Assembly: GCA_032718475.1 (NCBI GenBank)
Contig: JAUCBJ010007629.1
Span: forward strand, 107,047-171,046
Length of the DNA stretch: 64,000 nucleotides
Reading direction: 5' to 3'
Origin: Nemertoderma westbladi
Lineage: Eukaryota; Xenacoelomorpha; Nemertodermatida; Nemertodermatidae
This document shows, piece by piece, positions 22,777-34,059 of the stretch (position 1 is its first letter; each line of letters opens with the position of its first letter). The notes beneath the pieces are model-generated. The model ran no database searches, was not told the origin of the DNA, and worked only from the letters and a program-made list of their open reading frames with translations. Made by a program: the position numbers and the translations under genes.

Positions 22777-23571
22777 TCATTTCGCAATACTGCTTCGCTG
22801 GAGGACACATTGAGTGCTTCTCCTAGTAGCGTCCCACATGATGATCTTCCTAGCACACGGTATATGCTCCGTTAAGAAGTTCCTGATCTCCATTTGATTG
22901 TCTGGCAACCATCTATCGAGGTATTGTTGGGTGTTAGTGACCCCTCCATATGATGCCGCTGTCACTACCTCCTGGTAGGTGAATGGGAGTCTCCTCTTGG
23001 TTATCTCTAAGTGGACTTCTCAATTAATGTTGAAAAACCCCTACCTGAACTCCTGGGCTTTCATCCGTTGTCGAGTCATGACTCTGACGTCTGCCCAGTC
23101 TTTGTAGACACAAAACGTATCTTCATTGTTTGTCCAATCGCACTGTCTCTCAAAGAGCTCTCTGAATCTACACTTACTGCATCTATGGTGTAGCTGCGGG
23201 CATGCACCCATCTTTTGAGTGGAACTTTTACAATATAGACACGTTGCTCCCTTCTCGTAGCGGTACAGACAGCCCTTCTTTTGGCGGGTTAACCGCCCAC
23301 AATAGTCGCAACTGTCTATATCAGTTTGTCTTCCCAACTTGTCCTTAGCCCCGTGCTTTTGCCTGGGTCTGTGGAGTCGCTGATGTGTAAATATTTCCAC
23401 CCTTTCCTCTTTACCCATATCGATGTCCTCCTCCTCTCCTCTAGGCATTGCCTCCCCAAACACTACCCATGGTGCTGATCCTGGCTGTTTGCCCAGTCGA
23501 ATTCTATCCGTCGGGAAATCAATTCTCCAAGCACCCAGGTTCGTTTTTCTGGTGGATCCCAGTAAGCTCTC
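22777..23571 (-). pseudogene. Cys-rich ORF of unknown function, broken and LTR-cut
   Basis: The main open block (23,463-23,041, 140 aa) contains CDYCGRL, then YEKGATCLYC, then LHHRCSKCRFRELFERQC: a series of paired cysteines and histidines typical of zinc-binding modules. The same frame continues past two stops (near 23,041 and 23,010) into a block (22,965-22,777) with EITKRRLPFTYQEVV and TAASYGGVTNTQQYLDRW. An upstream block in another frame (about 23,571-23,463; WDPPEKRTWVLGELISRR) probably belongs to the N-terminus, which the BEL family 1 LTR at 23,572 removed. I do not recognise the family. It may be a mobile-element protein or a host gene remnant. Confidence 0.45.
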
Positions 23572-24137
23572 TGTAAAAGCTTTTGTGGATATAACAAGTC
23601 ATTTTTCTCCGCAATATACCATGTAGGTGTTTTAGCGGACATAACAAGCCATTTTCTCCGCAATGTACCGTGTAGGTGCTTTAGCGGACATAATAAGCCA
23701 TTTTCTGCCGCAATGCGCCTAATACTCTAAAAGACTGGAACTCAGATGACGAAATCGGTCAGCTGATTTACTGTAAACGTGGAACATCTCTTTGTTCAGC
23801 TTGCTCAGCCAATCAGAGCGATTTTCATTTTATCTTGCACAGAGGCCTACGGAAAACCGCGCAAAGCATTACGGTTTTTGTTTACCTTTTCTGAGCCTTG
23901 GAACATCGGCTTAGAAATTCTTCTGTGCTTCTGTAGAAGTTTCAGACTTTGGCCAACATTAGACGGCTTTGATTATAAGAACGTAAATCTATTATCAAAC
24001 TGACCAAACTGGTCAAACTGCACTCACTCAATCCTATTCACCGCACTATTTTACTTCTGTTTACTGTCTGTTATTAATTGTTATATGTTGATGGATATGT
24101 TGTTATATTTGGAGAATACCGATAAATAATCATAAAA
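23572..24137 (+). repeat. BEL family 1 LTR, 5' portion
   Basis: Starts TGTAAAAGCTTTTGTGGATA, as at 58,798. It carries a short 'GCGGACATAACAAGCCATTTT' type repeat found three times (23,590-23,705). It ends at the LINE junction; the last 201 bases (23,937-24,137) recur at 37,664-37,863. Confidence 0.85.
23937..24137 (+). repeat. About 200-bp target duplication, left copy
   Basis: LTR sequence from AAGTTTCAGACTTTGG to AATAATCATAAAA. It is repeated directly at 37,664-37,863 with only a few differences (one T deleted, ATTA/TTTT, TGTTG/TGCTG), exactly bracketing the LINE. Confidence 0.85.
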
Positions 24138-24406
24138 TTGATCGTCCACATCCATTGAATGGATAGGCCCAAACTGCAGAGAAGTATATTATTACTTACT
24201 TATATCGTACCTGAGTGCAGTACTGCTGTACTTACCGTTATTATGATGTGGCAGGCTCTGCTGTTAGACCCTAACAACCTGCCTGTGGGATACATACCTG
24301 CTTATTATTACCAGCAACCGGTAGCGCATTTCTAAGTATTTACACAATATCGGTACTCAGCAAATATAACTCATCCTCAAAACAGCTCTACATATAACTG
24401 TATGCA

Positions 24407-25156
24407 ATGTCTTGTTCAACTCAGTCACGTTCTTCCTCTACTACACCTGCTACCAACAAGGAGTTAGATGGCAGCAATTCCGAAATCCTTTCTGCTATAA
24501 GCAAGCTTTCCGACGATATATCCTTCCTCAAGTCCGAGGTTGCGCCCCTGGAGAAAGTAATTAACGATATCACCAGCCTTAAGAAGGAAGTATCATCCAT
24601 CAAAAAAGACATGTCGGAACTGTCCGCCTTACTACTTTGCGTCGATCAACTTGAGATAGAAGCGGCTTTGCTTAAGTCTAGATTAGCCACATTTGATACA
24701 AAGTTCGATAACCTCGATCCGTTCTCTCGAAGGTCCAATTTCCTGATTCACGCTCTGCCAGAGAATAAAGATCACCATCTAGTTCTTCACGATCTCGGGT
24801 TGCAGCCTTCTGACATAGATATCTCTCATCGTTTCGGGGTAAAGAAGAATGACCATGGTAAATCGCGACCCGTTCTAGTCTGTCTTCTGTCCCAGGCAAA
24901 GAAAATCCATGTTATGAAAAACAAGGGTTTGGTTGCATCAAACGGCCTCTTTATTACCGAACATCTGACGAAAAGACGTGCCACTCTACTCAGTACTTTA
25001 AAGGAGCACAAACGGAATGGTCTGCTTCACTCGGCATATACATTCAATGGAACCATCATGGCTAAGGCCCAGGAGGGTGTCAAACCTGTGCCAATCCACA
25101 GCGATGTGGAAATCGGCACTCTAATTCGTGGTTCAGGTCTAAGTAAAGGCGAGTAG
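24407..25156 (+). CDS. LINE ORF1 protein
   Basis: Intact 249-aa ORF. A Ser/Thr-rich start is followed by a coiled coil (about residues 20-100, with EILSAISKLSDDISFLKSEV heptads). Next is a DPFSRRSNFLIHALPE-like strand that resembles the RRM start of L1-type ORF1p. A C-terminal part has DIDISHRFGV, RPVLVCLLSQ and LFITEHLTKRR motifs. Such ORF1 proteins trimerise, bind LINE RNA and act as chaperones in the retrotransposition RNP. The usual LINE order (ORF1 upstream of ORF2, same strand) is kept. The start is the first Met of the open frame, about 270 bp after the element's 5' end. Confidence 0.8.
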   Translation: MSCSTQSRSSSTTPATNKELDGSNSEILSAISKLSDDISFLKSEVAPLEKVINDITSLKKEVSSIKKDMSELSALLLCVDQLEIEAALLKSRLATFDTKFDNLDPFSRRSNFLIHALPENKDHHLVLHDLGLQPSDIDISHRFGVKKNDHGKSRPVLVCLLSQAKKIHVMKNKGLVASNGLFITEHLTKRRATLLSTLKEHKRNGLLHSAYTFNGTIMAKAQEGVKPVPIHSDVEIGTLIRGSGLSKGE

Positions 25157-25749
25157 ACTTTTGGCAAATTGGCCTATTCTATACTGGTTCTTAGTATCTT
25201 TTACGTTCTTCGTACCGCTGTTGCATCATGCTGCAGTGTACTATGTACTAGTACTACTACCGCCGCCAAATTGTCGATTTGAATAAACAGGTTCATACTT
25301 AACATACAATATATATATCTGTACATACACGTACATATACTATGTTTTGCTTATCTAGCCTTGATCAGTTAATGGAAACTATAATATATTTTTTGTCGTT
25401 TTGTGCTATATTGGAGATTTCAGATTTACTCCCTTTTCCTATCTTTTTATTGTAGGCCTACCGGTATTGGTATACAATTAATTACCCCCAGTTAAGTTTA
25501 AATTACTCCAAGTACCGTTTTGCTACATCATATATACCACCAGTCAGGCAGTACCGTTTTCTATATCGTATATACACACTTACCGGTATTAATATATAAA
25601 TGTTATTTTTGTCGAATAATGCCTTTTATACCGGTACTTTGTACCAGTATTCCGGCACAAAATATTTGACCTGCCACATGTAAAAATACAATATTGACTC
25701 TCCCGTGGGCAGTCATGTGGGGTCTGATACCTGCCTCACTGTTGCTTAA
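25157..25749 (+). other. LINE inter-ORF region, left of piggyBac-like copy B
   Basis: AT-rich, no gene. Contains several CCGGTA words and ends at the TTAA target at 25,746-25,749. Confidence 0.4.
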
Positions 25750-27544
25750 CCCTATTAAACCCAGGGGGGGGGGGCAATATGACCCCCCCGTGGTTTTTTT
25801 TATTATAATTCTGAAATAAACGCAGTTGGGAATCTGAAATTTTATGACTTTTCCTAAAAATCTATTGTCTTCCTAGTAGTGAAAACCGTTTTCAAAAATA
25901 TTGGGTAGTTATCGAGTCATAGCACCATTGTTTAACCCTACTTTTGGCACTTTTTTTGAGACGTTTTTTGAAAATTATATTTCATTAAATATGAATTGTA
26001 ACATCTCTATTTTTTATTTACACCGGTTTTTTGGTGTTAGCAATTGGATGGAATTCATATAAATTGATTTAGAAATTTCAAACTTGCTTTTTTCTGGGGT
26101 ACCAAATTTTGGTGCCAGCACCAAATTTTGAAATATGTCAATTTTTAAAATTGATTGTTTGAAACTTGTTTTTTACGCAATTGGGACTTTTTGGGGTTCT
26201 CGTTTCGATGAAATATATACGATTGCACCAAGCGTATTAAACTTGTATTTTTTGGTGCTGTGTGCAATTTTTGGTGCTCACTGTAATTAGGTTTTCATAC
26301 TTTCACCACGAAAAATTTGCGTCTCTGTTTGCCTAATACCTTTCATGGTATTTTGCTCGATTTAAATTCGGTGAAGAACCATTAAAATATCATGGTTAAA
26401 GTGCCATTTCAACATGAAATTTTCACGGTATAATACAATGCCTATCATACTGCCGAAGAAGCTTCCATGAATATTTCATTTGCATTGGACATGAAAATTT
26501 CATGTTGAAATAATATTTTACCATGAATATTTCATTTGCAATGGTCATGAAAATTTCATGGTGAAATAATATTTTACCATGAATATTTTATTTGCATTGG
26601 ACAAGAAAATTTCATGGTTAAATAATATTTTACCATGAATATTTCATTTGCATTGGACACGAAAATTTCATGGTAAAATAATATTTTACGAAATTTTGAA
26701 AATACATTCAATAGATAAAATTGCGTGTGACATTTTATTTCTTGCTTTTTAGAGGTTTATGGCTATTCTGAATTCAATGGAATATATAATTATCGAACTA
26801 GACATCTCAAACTAGTATTTTTCGGAAGTGGGTGCAAAAGTGGTGCTAGCACCAAATTTTGAAAACCATCAAATATATCAATTTATAGTATCATCTTGTT
26901 TCTTGCGTTATACGGGTTTATGAGGGTTCTAAATCCGATTGAATCAATAAAAACAGCACTGGACATCGCAAACTTGTACTTTTTGGTGATGGGTACGAAA
27001 TTTTGTGCTAGCACCAAAATTTGCCCAATTACGCCGAAAAATACAAGTATTAATGATCTGGCATATTAGAAATGTATTCCATTAGAATCAGCGCCCTAGA
27101 AAACATATAAATGGGAATTTATAGCATCGTATAAGTGAATTAAAAATTTTGTGTTCTAACTGAAAAGTGCTGGTTACTTGTTTTTTTCATTTTTTTCCTA
27201 CGCAGAGGACTAAACAGCCATTTATAGTAATCATATCATTTTTAAATATTTTCCAATGTGTTTTGCGCACCAAAAAACCTGTATTGAAAAAAAATTAGCC
27301 GAAAAATGTAACTTTCAAATTTTGTGAAAATTGTGCACTACTTGTAATTTTGGTGCTGCAATATTACCACCCCAGTATATTTTTTCAAGAATTTTTTTTT
27401 TCGGTCGGATCCACACTACTGATACCTACGTACAAACAAAAACTCAGGCGTTTTCGTAAAAATTTGTCGATTTTAGAGGGGGGGGGGTCAATATGACCCC
27501 CTCCCGGTATTTGTACAACATTTTACAGCCCGGTACTAATAGGG
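25750..27544 (+). mobile_element. piggyBac-like TTAA repeat, copy B
   Basis: 1,795 bp between TTAA (25,746-25,749) and TTAA (27,545-27,548). Ends are CCCTATTA...TAATAGGG, each followed inward by a G-run/TCAATATGA/C-run palindrome. It is longer than C and D because an insert of about 411 bp (26,279-26,690) lies within the second internal repeat; it also lacks part of the middle repeats. Non-autonomous; no transposase seen. TTAA duplication with CCCT ends is the piggyBac superfamily pattern. Confidence 0.85.
26279..26690. repeat. Nested insert with a 56-bp tandem repeat
   Basis: Compared with copy C, the sequence jumps at GGTGCT/CACTGTAATTAGG and resumes at GAAATTTTGAAAAT. The inserted DNA ends in about four tandem copies (about 26,465-26,690) of a 56-bp unit containing CCATGAATATTTCATTTGC and the palindromic CATGAAAATTTCATG. 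Unclassified. Confidence 0.7.
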
Positions 27545-27548
27545 TTAA

Positions 27549-30138
27549 GCTTTGGCGTACTGTGCTACAGCCAGTTTCTTGTCGGATATGCGGTTCTTAT
27601 GTAAACCTAAAAACAACACAACGTGGGAGGATCCTTCGTGAGGATTCTCCCACACCAGGCGTAGGCGTTCCAACATTAGTATATAGAAAGTGGAGCTTAC
27701 TCGGGGCGTTTTACAACTTCCTAGGAATTATATTCTCTGAAATTAGCCACGTTTGTAGTTTTTGTTATTCTAAGAATTTTGTACGGTTTTGTTTTTTCAA
27801 TTTAGTTTCGCAACATTTCCAAATTGGCCACCAAATGTGGATTTTTGCCCCAATTTGGAAACTTCTAGCACTAAATGATTAAATTTGTGCGCGGATAAAT
27901 TTGCAAGTTTCATTAAAAAATTTCGTTTAGCCAAATTTGGCCATTTTGGCCACATTTTAATTTTACCCAAAAATTATCAAAATGGTAAATTTTTACATTG
28001 TTTTCTCGCTATCACCAAAGCAGCTTGGCCATTTCGATTGAAACTCATACCGAATACATATCCAATACAGTTGTTCATCGGGTCAAAATATTGGCCAAAA
28101 ATATTTAACAGTACGCCAATAATTTAACTTTTGGCCAATTTTGGGCCAAATTTGGATATTTTTGACAATTTTTAAATCGTTGTAACTCTGTATCTTTTAA
28201 TTAGAAGGAAACCGTTCCACTTGCGTTATATAGAGGGAAGATGGGAGTTCCATTACTGTTATTGGTATTGTGCGTTGCCTGAATATTAAGGGCCGGAAAT
28301 TGGGGCCGAAAAATGGTAATTTTGGAAGTTGACAAAATAGGTTTTGGTAGAAAGTGGTTTTCTCGGAATTGTCTGCTTATATTTTTCTTAAACTTTAACA
28401 TCACAGATGGATAAGATAGCTCTACATTTTATCCATTTAATGTTAATACAAAAAGTCTTTGCTTCTTGTAGTAAATAAGGGCCAAACTTAGGAAATCTGT
28501 ATTTTCTTGAAATTTAGCCTAAAATTAGGCACTCAAAATGCGATATATCGGCTTAAATTGCATTTTTCCGTAAATCCTTCAAATTAGTTTCTTAGAATTG
28601 CTTTGGGCACATCCGTACCAAATTTCATAAAAATCTGAGCAAGTTAAGTATTTTTGGAAGTTTGACAAATTTTGGCGAATTTTTTTTTCATTTTTTCATT
28701 TTTTTTTATTTTAGCCTCAGATTACCTCAAAATATACTATATAGGTACATTTTGGTGTGCTGAATCCGAATATGCATGCCATTTTCGATTTCAACGTTGT
28801 GTGTAGGTATGACAGACAAATAAAAAAAGTCCGTTAAATGGCCGTCTTTTTGAAAGTCTGAGCTTTAGTTTAAGAACTTCCTAGGAATTATATTTTCTAA
28901 AACTGTGCTCAATTAAAGAACGTTTTAGGGTAAGAAAAATGACGCTGGCAACTATTTATATGAGTTGGCCCAACCCACCCAATTTTACTCCAAACCGTCA
29001 AATTTTCACTGATTTTTAACGAAATTAACCAATTTTCACCACAAAATTACATATTTATAAAAAATAAAACAACTTCCTAGGAATTATTCTTTTTTTAACT
29101 TTGGTCATTTATAGAACATGATAATAGAACAAAATTGACATATTCCAAAATTTTCAAGAGTTGCACGAACCTGGTCAATTTTGTGGTCAAATCTGGCTTA
29201 CGTAGCCATACAATTTGGCAATTCCCGGCTCTTAAACTCTTATAGTTTAAAAATCGTACCGATTATAAATATATTGAGTATAGCAATTCTAAACGCATTA
29301 ATTTCCGTACGTAACAATGAAAATTTCATCGAATACGGTCGTGTTGCACCAGAGTTACAGCGATTTTTATAATTGCACATCGTATTAAAAGTTTCATTAT
29401 TGTTGTATTATTTGACCATTTTGAAATTCCCTCCATCAATCCATTTGAATATCATAACATGATGGCCTACATCAAACACATAGCCAAAGCCAACCAATGG
29501 TACAGCTCTAGCCAATAACATATAATTTGTATCCTAGCAACGGCAACACTTTTTGTAGTGTGAGGCAGGGACAAGGCGCCTTGGGCAAGAATGATGGCTG
29601 TGTAGCAGTTCACTGCAGTTACCGGTAGTGTTTGATTTTATATACCGGTCTGCCCCTCCACTGGAACGCCTGCTGCAGTACTGCAGTAGCGTACCACCGC
29701 CTGTACTTTCACAGGCCTTACTACAGTAGGCCTACCTGCCTACTACTGTACTATACATTTCACTTGTATTCTAGGCTTGTCTGCATGTTATCAGGTTTGG
29801 TACCGGTACGCTGTATGCAGGCAGCAGGCAGGCAGGTATGGTCTGACGGTTGTTGTATAATTAAATTTAGGCCTATTTCAGTATTTCATTTATTATTTGT
29901 TAATTTTTAGTGAGCCTAATACTGTGATTGTACTAGGCCTAGCATTTTTGTTTTCTCATGTTCTTTCAGTAGGCCTAACCAATCCACATTCACGCATTTG
30001 GCTAATAACCTCAGGATTTTAGTAAACTCATGAGACAATCTGCCTGCATTATAGGCCTACTGCAGTTCTAAACCTCAAGTTTGGAAGTTGTAATCCTGTA
30101 ATCCTTATATCCGAGGATCCCTATGAGGTGGGGATCAC
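27549..30138. repeat. Non-coding DNA with dispersed repeats
   Basis: No gene seen. ACTTCCTAGGAATTAT recurs at about 27,716, 28,877 and 29,071. TTTGGCCAAAT-type words are dense at 27,820-28,160. A hairpin GTGGGAGGATCC...GGATTCTCCCAC sits at 27,623-27,653. ACCGGTA/AGGCCTA words cluster at 29,610-30,060. This is either long LINE inter-ORF sequence or one or more unrecognised nested elements. Confidence 0.4.
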
Positions 30139-30540
30139 TTGCAGCTTATCCTAACGAATCGTCTCCTTCTGCACATAAATGACTGCTTAGTCTTCAACGT
30201 TGATGACACAAACTGGCGGACTGGGTGCCAGCACGTTTGCGATAACATTCTCGCATATCTCTGGACGGCCAAGGTCGAGAGAGGGTCGTACTGGAACTCT
30301 ATCATCGCGACTTCCGGCCCTTCGCCTCGTTTCTCCGACGCAATGCTGAAAGATGCAAAATTGGGCCTACTGGGCATGCTCGATTCCGGTGGGAAAACTA
30401 CCGGTAGTTCCAATCGCATTGTACGTATACGTAAGCAGGACTTCGCTAAAAGCAAACATGCATGTGAAACTAAAGATACTTCGTGGTATCGGTACGATTA
30501 CAGCGCATGGTTTATGGTACTTGCAACGTTTACCGGATGA
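30139..30540 (+). CDS. Unrecognised ORF (133 aa) in a GC-richer island
   Basis: Open frame starting MQLILTNRLLLH in a stretch (30,100-30,790) less AT-rich than its surroundings. No domain is recognised. A near-coincident open frame on minus (30,455-30,135) is equally plausible, so coding status is uncertain. It may mark a nested or captured fragment between the LINE ORFs. Confidence 0.2.
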   Translation: MQLILTNRLLLHINDCLVFNVDDTNWRTGCQHVCDNILAYLWTAKVERGSYWNSIIATSGPSPRFSDAMLKDAKLGLLGMLDSGGKTTGSSNRIVRIRKQDFAKSKHACETKDTSWYRYDYSAWFMVLATFTG

Positions 30541-30829
30541 AATCTTAGGCTCTAGAATCAGCGGCATGAAATACTGAAATACAAAGTGCAAAACTTTCGT
30601 GGGTCAACTGCGGTAGAGCAATTCAGTGCAACAGCAAGCGATGAGTTATTATGGGTTGCGTTCCGGAGCGAGTTGGGATCCCCAGTTTAAATTCGCGAGT
30701 GGTTCGGTGTCCATCAGTCGACCAGACACGCTTTGGTTCATTGAGTTTTTAACTTTCATGTCTTCGTTTCATCCAAACCGCATCCGGGTAGGGATACCAA
30801 ACCACCGCGTTATTTAATGCTTTTTAATT

Positions 30830-32667
30830 TTGTTATTGTCTATCGATTGACTTATATATAACCTGTGCCTTTATTCAGTTACTGTGTTAACATTTATGAC
30901 GTCGTATTGGTGTAAATGTATGCCCATGTATTAATTATTTGTGGTCCTACTGTATATTGCCATGAGCAGAAATTATTTTATTAATTGAACAAATTAAATT
31001 CACAATTTAGTATTGAATCTTTAATATATTATACTAAATAATAATAATATTTATTATTATGTAAATATATTAATAGTATAAACAGCTATAGCTATATACC
31101 ATAAATATATTGTTATATTTCATAATTAAAATTTGTTTAATAAATTATTTTGCATTTTGTAGAAATACTGATATATCTTTTAGCGTATTTACAAAAGCAA
31201 AGAATAAAAAAGGTGCTTTTGTGATAATTATGCAAATAAATTTTTTATTTTAATGCAAATACTTACAGTAATATTAACCAAGTATTTTGTTACACAGTAA
31301 AATTTAGTTTTCATTCTTTGATATATTTTTTTGTTGGTTTTAAATAAAATTTTAAATATTTTTGGTACTAAACAAGATCCCCAATGTCCCGTCAACACCT
31401 TGGGTTGACGAGAGGGACATTGGGGCTAATCTCTAATAAGGAATTCTACCCCCCCCCCCCCCCCCCCCTCCTTACTTTCGGACTAACAATTAGTAAATTG
31501 TGGATTTCAGTTTCCAACAATTCCATTTAAATCGCACTCTTATATGAACAGAACTTCACAGTCTAGTCCAATATTAAAATTGTTTGTGAATTCGAATTGT
31601 TTGTGAAACTATATGTTTCATCATAATATGAATTTTTTTACAGCTTTGATATTATACTGACATCGTAGATGTTACTGAAAGATGGCACAACCGAATTTTA
31701 TTTAGTATGTATAGGCCCTAGCCAGCAAACTTGTGGTGCTGTATGTTGGTACAGTACATTAATAGTTGTTATGGGTAAAATTAATTATTGCGGAATTTCA
31801 GAACAGTAATAATATTAATAATGTTAATAACCTACTGTATTAGGTTTATGATGTTTAGGATGCATATTTGGTGTACAGAATCGATAATGGATATACTCTG
31901 TGTTCCTATTAAAGTACTGATAATGTAATAATATATATGATTATTGCTTATTTGGTTTTTTTTAATAATATAAATAAGATATTAATTATTATAAAACAAA
32001 GAATCTTAATAATGAAATTATTAAGAGTTAATTAAGCCACCGCAAACTGACGTTACAAGGCGGGAAATTTGAGACTACTACTAAGACAAACACAGTAACA
32101 TGGACTGGCAGACATGAGTGTGGTTCTATGTACTAATACAGTAATGCGATATTTGTGTAAGTATTTGGGGAGTATCAAGAGAGGTGGGAGAGGCTGATTT
32201 TCCTCTATTGCTGCTGGCTTTTCTATTCCTCCGTTTCTATACCGACCACCCCCCCCCCCCCCCCCCCCCCTCTCTGTCTACCACCCTCCCTCCCCTAGCA
32301 CCCGCACCCCTTGTTGTATAGTGAACTAGAATTATATTGGGTGATGGTTGTTTTATATTTGTTGTCCGTTTATGTAAGTTGTATTTTGGTTTGTTTATGT
32401 AGAAGTACAGTTTTCGTACATAGCCCGACTCGACTGACATTGCGCGTTGTTTTATTACTCACAGCCCCATTCCACTGGCCACTTTTTCTTGTTTGTTCAA
32501 ACTTTAAACTTACTAATAATGCATTATATTGTTTGCAAGCCAGTAACAACCAAATGTTTCTACATTATCCGACAAAATGTGGCGGATAGCCACAACAAAC
32601 CATATTCAAAATTTTCACGTTTTATTATGGTTCTTATTGGTTTGCAAACAGTACCCAGTGGCATCCA
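30830..32667. other. AT-rich inter-ORF stretch with hairpin and C-runs
   Basis: No gene seen. An extended AT-rich zone spans 30,950-31,370. A strong hairpin lies at 31,379-31,425. A C-run occupies about 31,449-31,469 and a second one about 32,248-32,270. The last few hundred bases lead into ORF2. Confidence 0.4.
31379..31425. other. 47-base hairpin
   Basis: CCCCAATGTCCC pairs perfectly with GGGACATTGGGG, and inside it GTCAAC pairs with GTTGAC around a 7-base loop, with a GAGA bulge: an 18-bp stem in all. A poly-C tract follows 24 bp downstream. Function unknown; it could be an element terminus. Confidence 0.6.
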
Positions 32668-32742
32668 GTGTATGTTTTATTAGCCACAGTAGTATATTCA
32701 ATTACCTTCCAACCATCTTCCATATCGATCCTTCTTTGCGGT

Positions 32743-32766
32743 GATATAGAGAGTAACCCTGGCCCG
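32743..32766 (+). promoter_or_regulatory. 2A (StopGo) translational recoding motif
   Basis: Codes for D-I-E-S-N-P-G-P, matching the 2A consensus D-[VI]-E-x-N-P-G-P, preceded by LLCG. In known 2A sequences the ribosome skips the Gly-Pro bond, releasing the upstream peptide. 2A sequences at the N-terminus of ORF2 are known from APE-type LINEs of marine invertebrates. Here skipping would free a short peptide of about 32 residues that is hydrophobic and could act as a signal sequence (inference). Confidence 0.85.
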
Positions 32767-34059
32767 CTCTCTGTATGGCACCATAATGTCCGCAGCCTTT
32801 TACCAAAATTAAATAACAAAATCTGCACTGACAAGTTAAAAATAATTTACGACACTATCTTAGATTTAAATATTGATATTTTTATTGTAACGGAAACATG
32901 GTTTTTAAAATGTACGGCAGCTGACCATGAAAGTGAGCTGAACAAACACTCTTATAAATACTATGACAAACCCCGCGCTGACAACTCGGGGTACGGTGGT
33001 GTCGGGTTATTTATCAGGGAGTCATTACCCCATCTCAGACGCACTGGCAGGGCCTTTAACTCGCAAGGTCTAGAATTAATATTTATTGATATTTTCATCG
33101 TAAAATTAAAAGTTCTCGTGATTGGTCTTTACACACCCACCGAACCTACTGCACAGTACTGGGATACCTTGTACGATGTTATTTGTAACATCACGACAGC
33201 GTATAAATATGATGGAATTCTTCTTTTAGGTGACTTTAATACCAACTGTTTTCACCAAACTCCTTTTCTAGTAAACAAATTCTGCTCTTTAACTGGTTTT
33301 ACCCAAGTGATAAACTCTATAACTCGATCCCAATCCCAATCTTGCATTGACTTATTATTCACTAATTTACTTCCCCTGAAAATTAAGGCGGACGCACATG
33401 CTGATATTTGTTTTGACAACAACCTTCCTATTTCTGACCACTCGCCAATTTTTATCGACTTAAACGTTGATATCAAACCGCCACCCCTTTTCATTCGTAC
33501 CGTATGGGATTATGACAAAGCGAACTGGGGAGAATTCAGACAATTCCTAAATAGCAAATGTCTTAGTAGCTACTTTGGTGCACATGCCGATGACCCTGTT
33601 GAAGGTGTTAATTTTCTCACAGAGACTTTACTTGAAGGTACGAATAGATTTATTCCCAGCCACAAAATAAAAACCAGATCCAGCGACCCTAAGTGGATAA
33701 ATAATGAGTTGCGCTCACTGTTCAGGCGCAGGGAAAGGCTACACAAACGAGCCAAAGGGACACCCAACAACTCAAATCAATGGGTCAATTTCAGAAAATA
33801 TCGAAATTTTGTCACTCAAAAAGTTCGCTTAGCTAAGGCTTCATATTCTAGTGAATTGTATTTATCAACCAAAAGTTCCAGCAACTTAGACTCTAAGAAA
33901 TGGTTTTCAATAGTAAAGTCGGTACTGGGGAAAAACAAATTATCATCCATCCCGTTCTTATTTGATGGTGATACAGCGGTGTATGAAGCCTTTGACAAAG
34001 CCCAAGTTCTAAATAACAGATTTGTCATTAATTCCACTTTACCAGGTTTATTACCGACG

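Noticed and set aside
31449-32270. Two long C-runs as possible telomeric or regulatory signals
   Set aside because: Simple homopolymer runs, prone to assembly error; no telomere-like unit.
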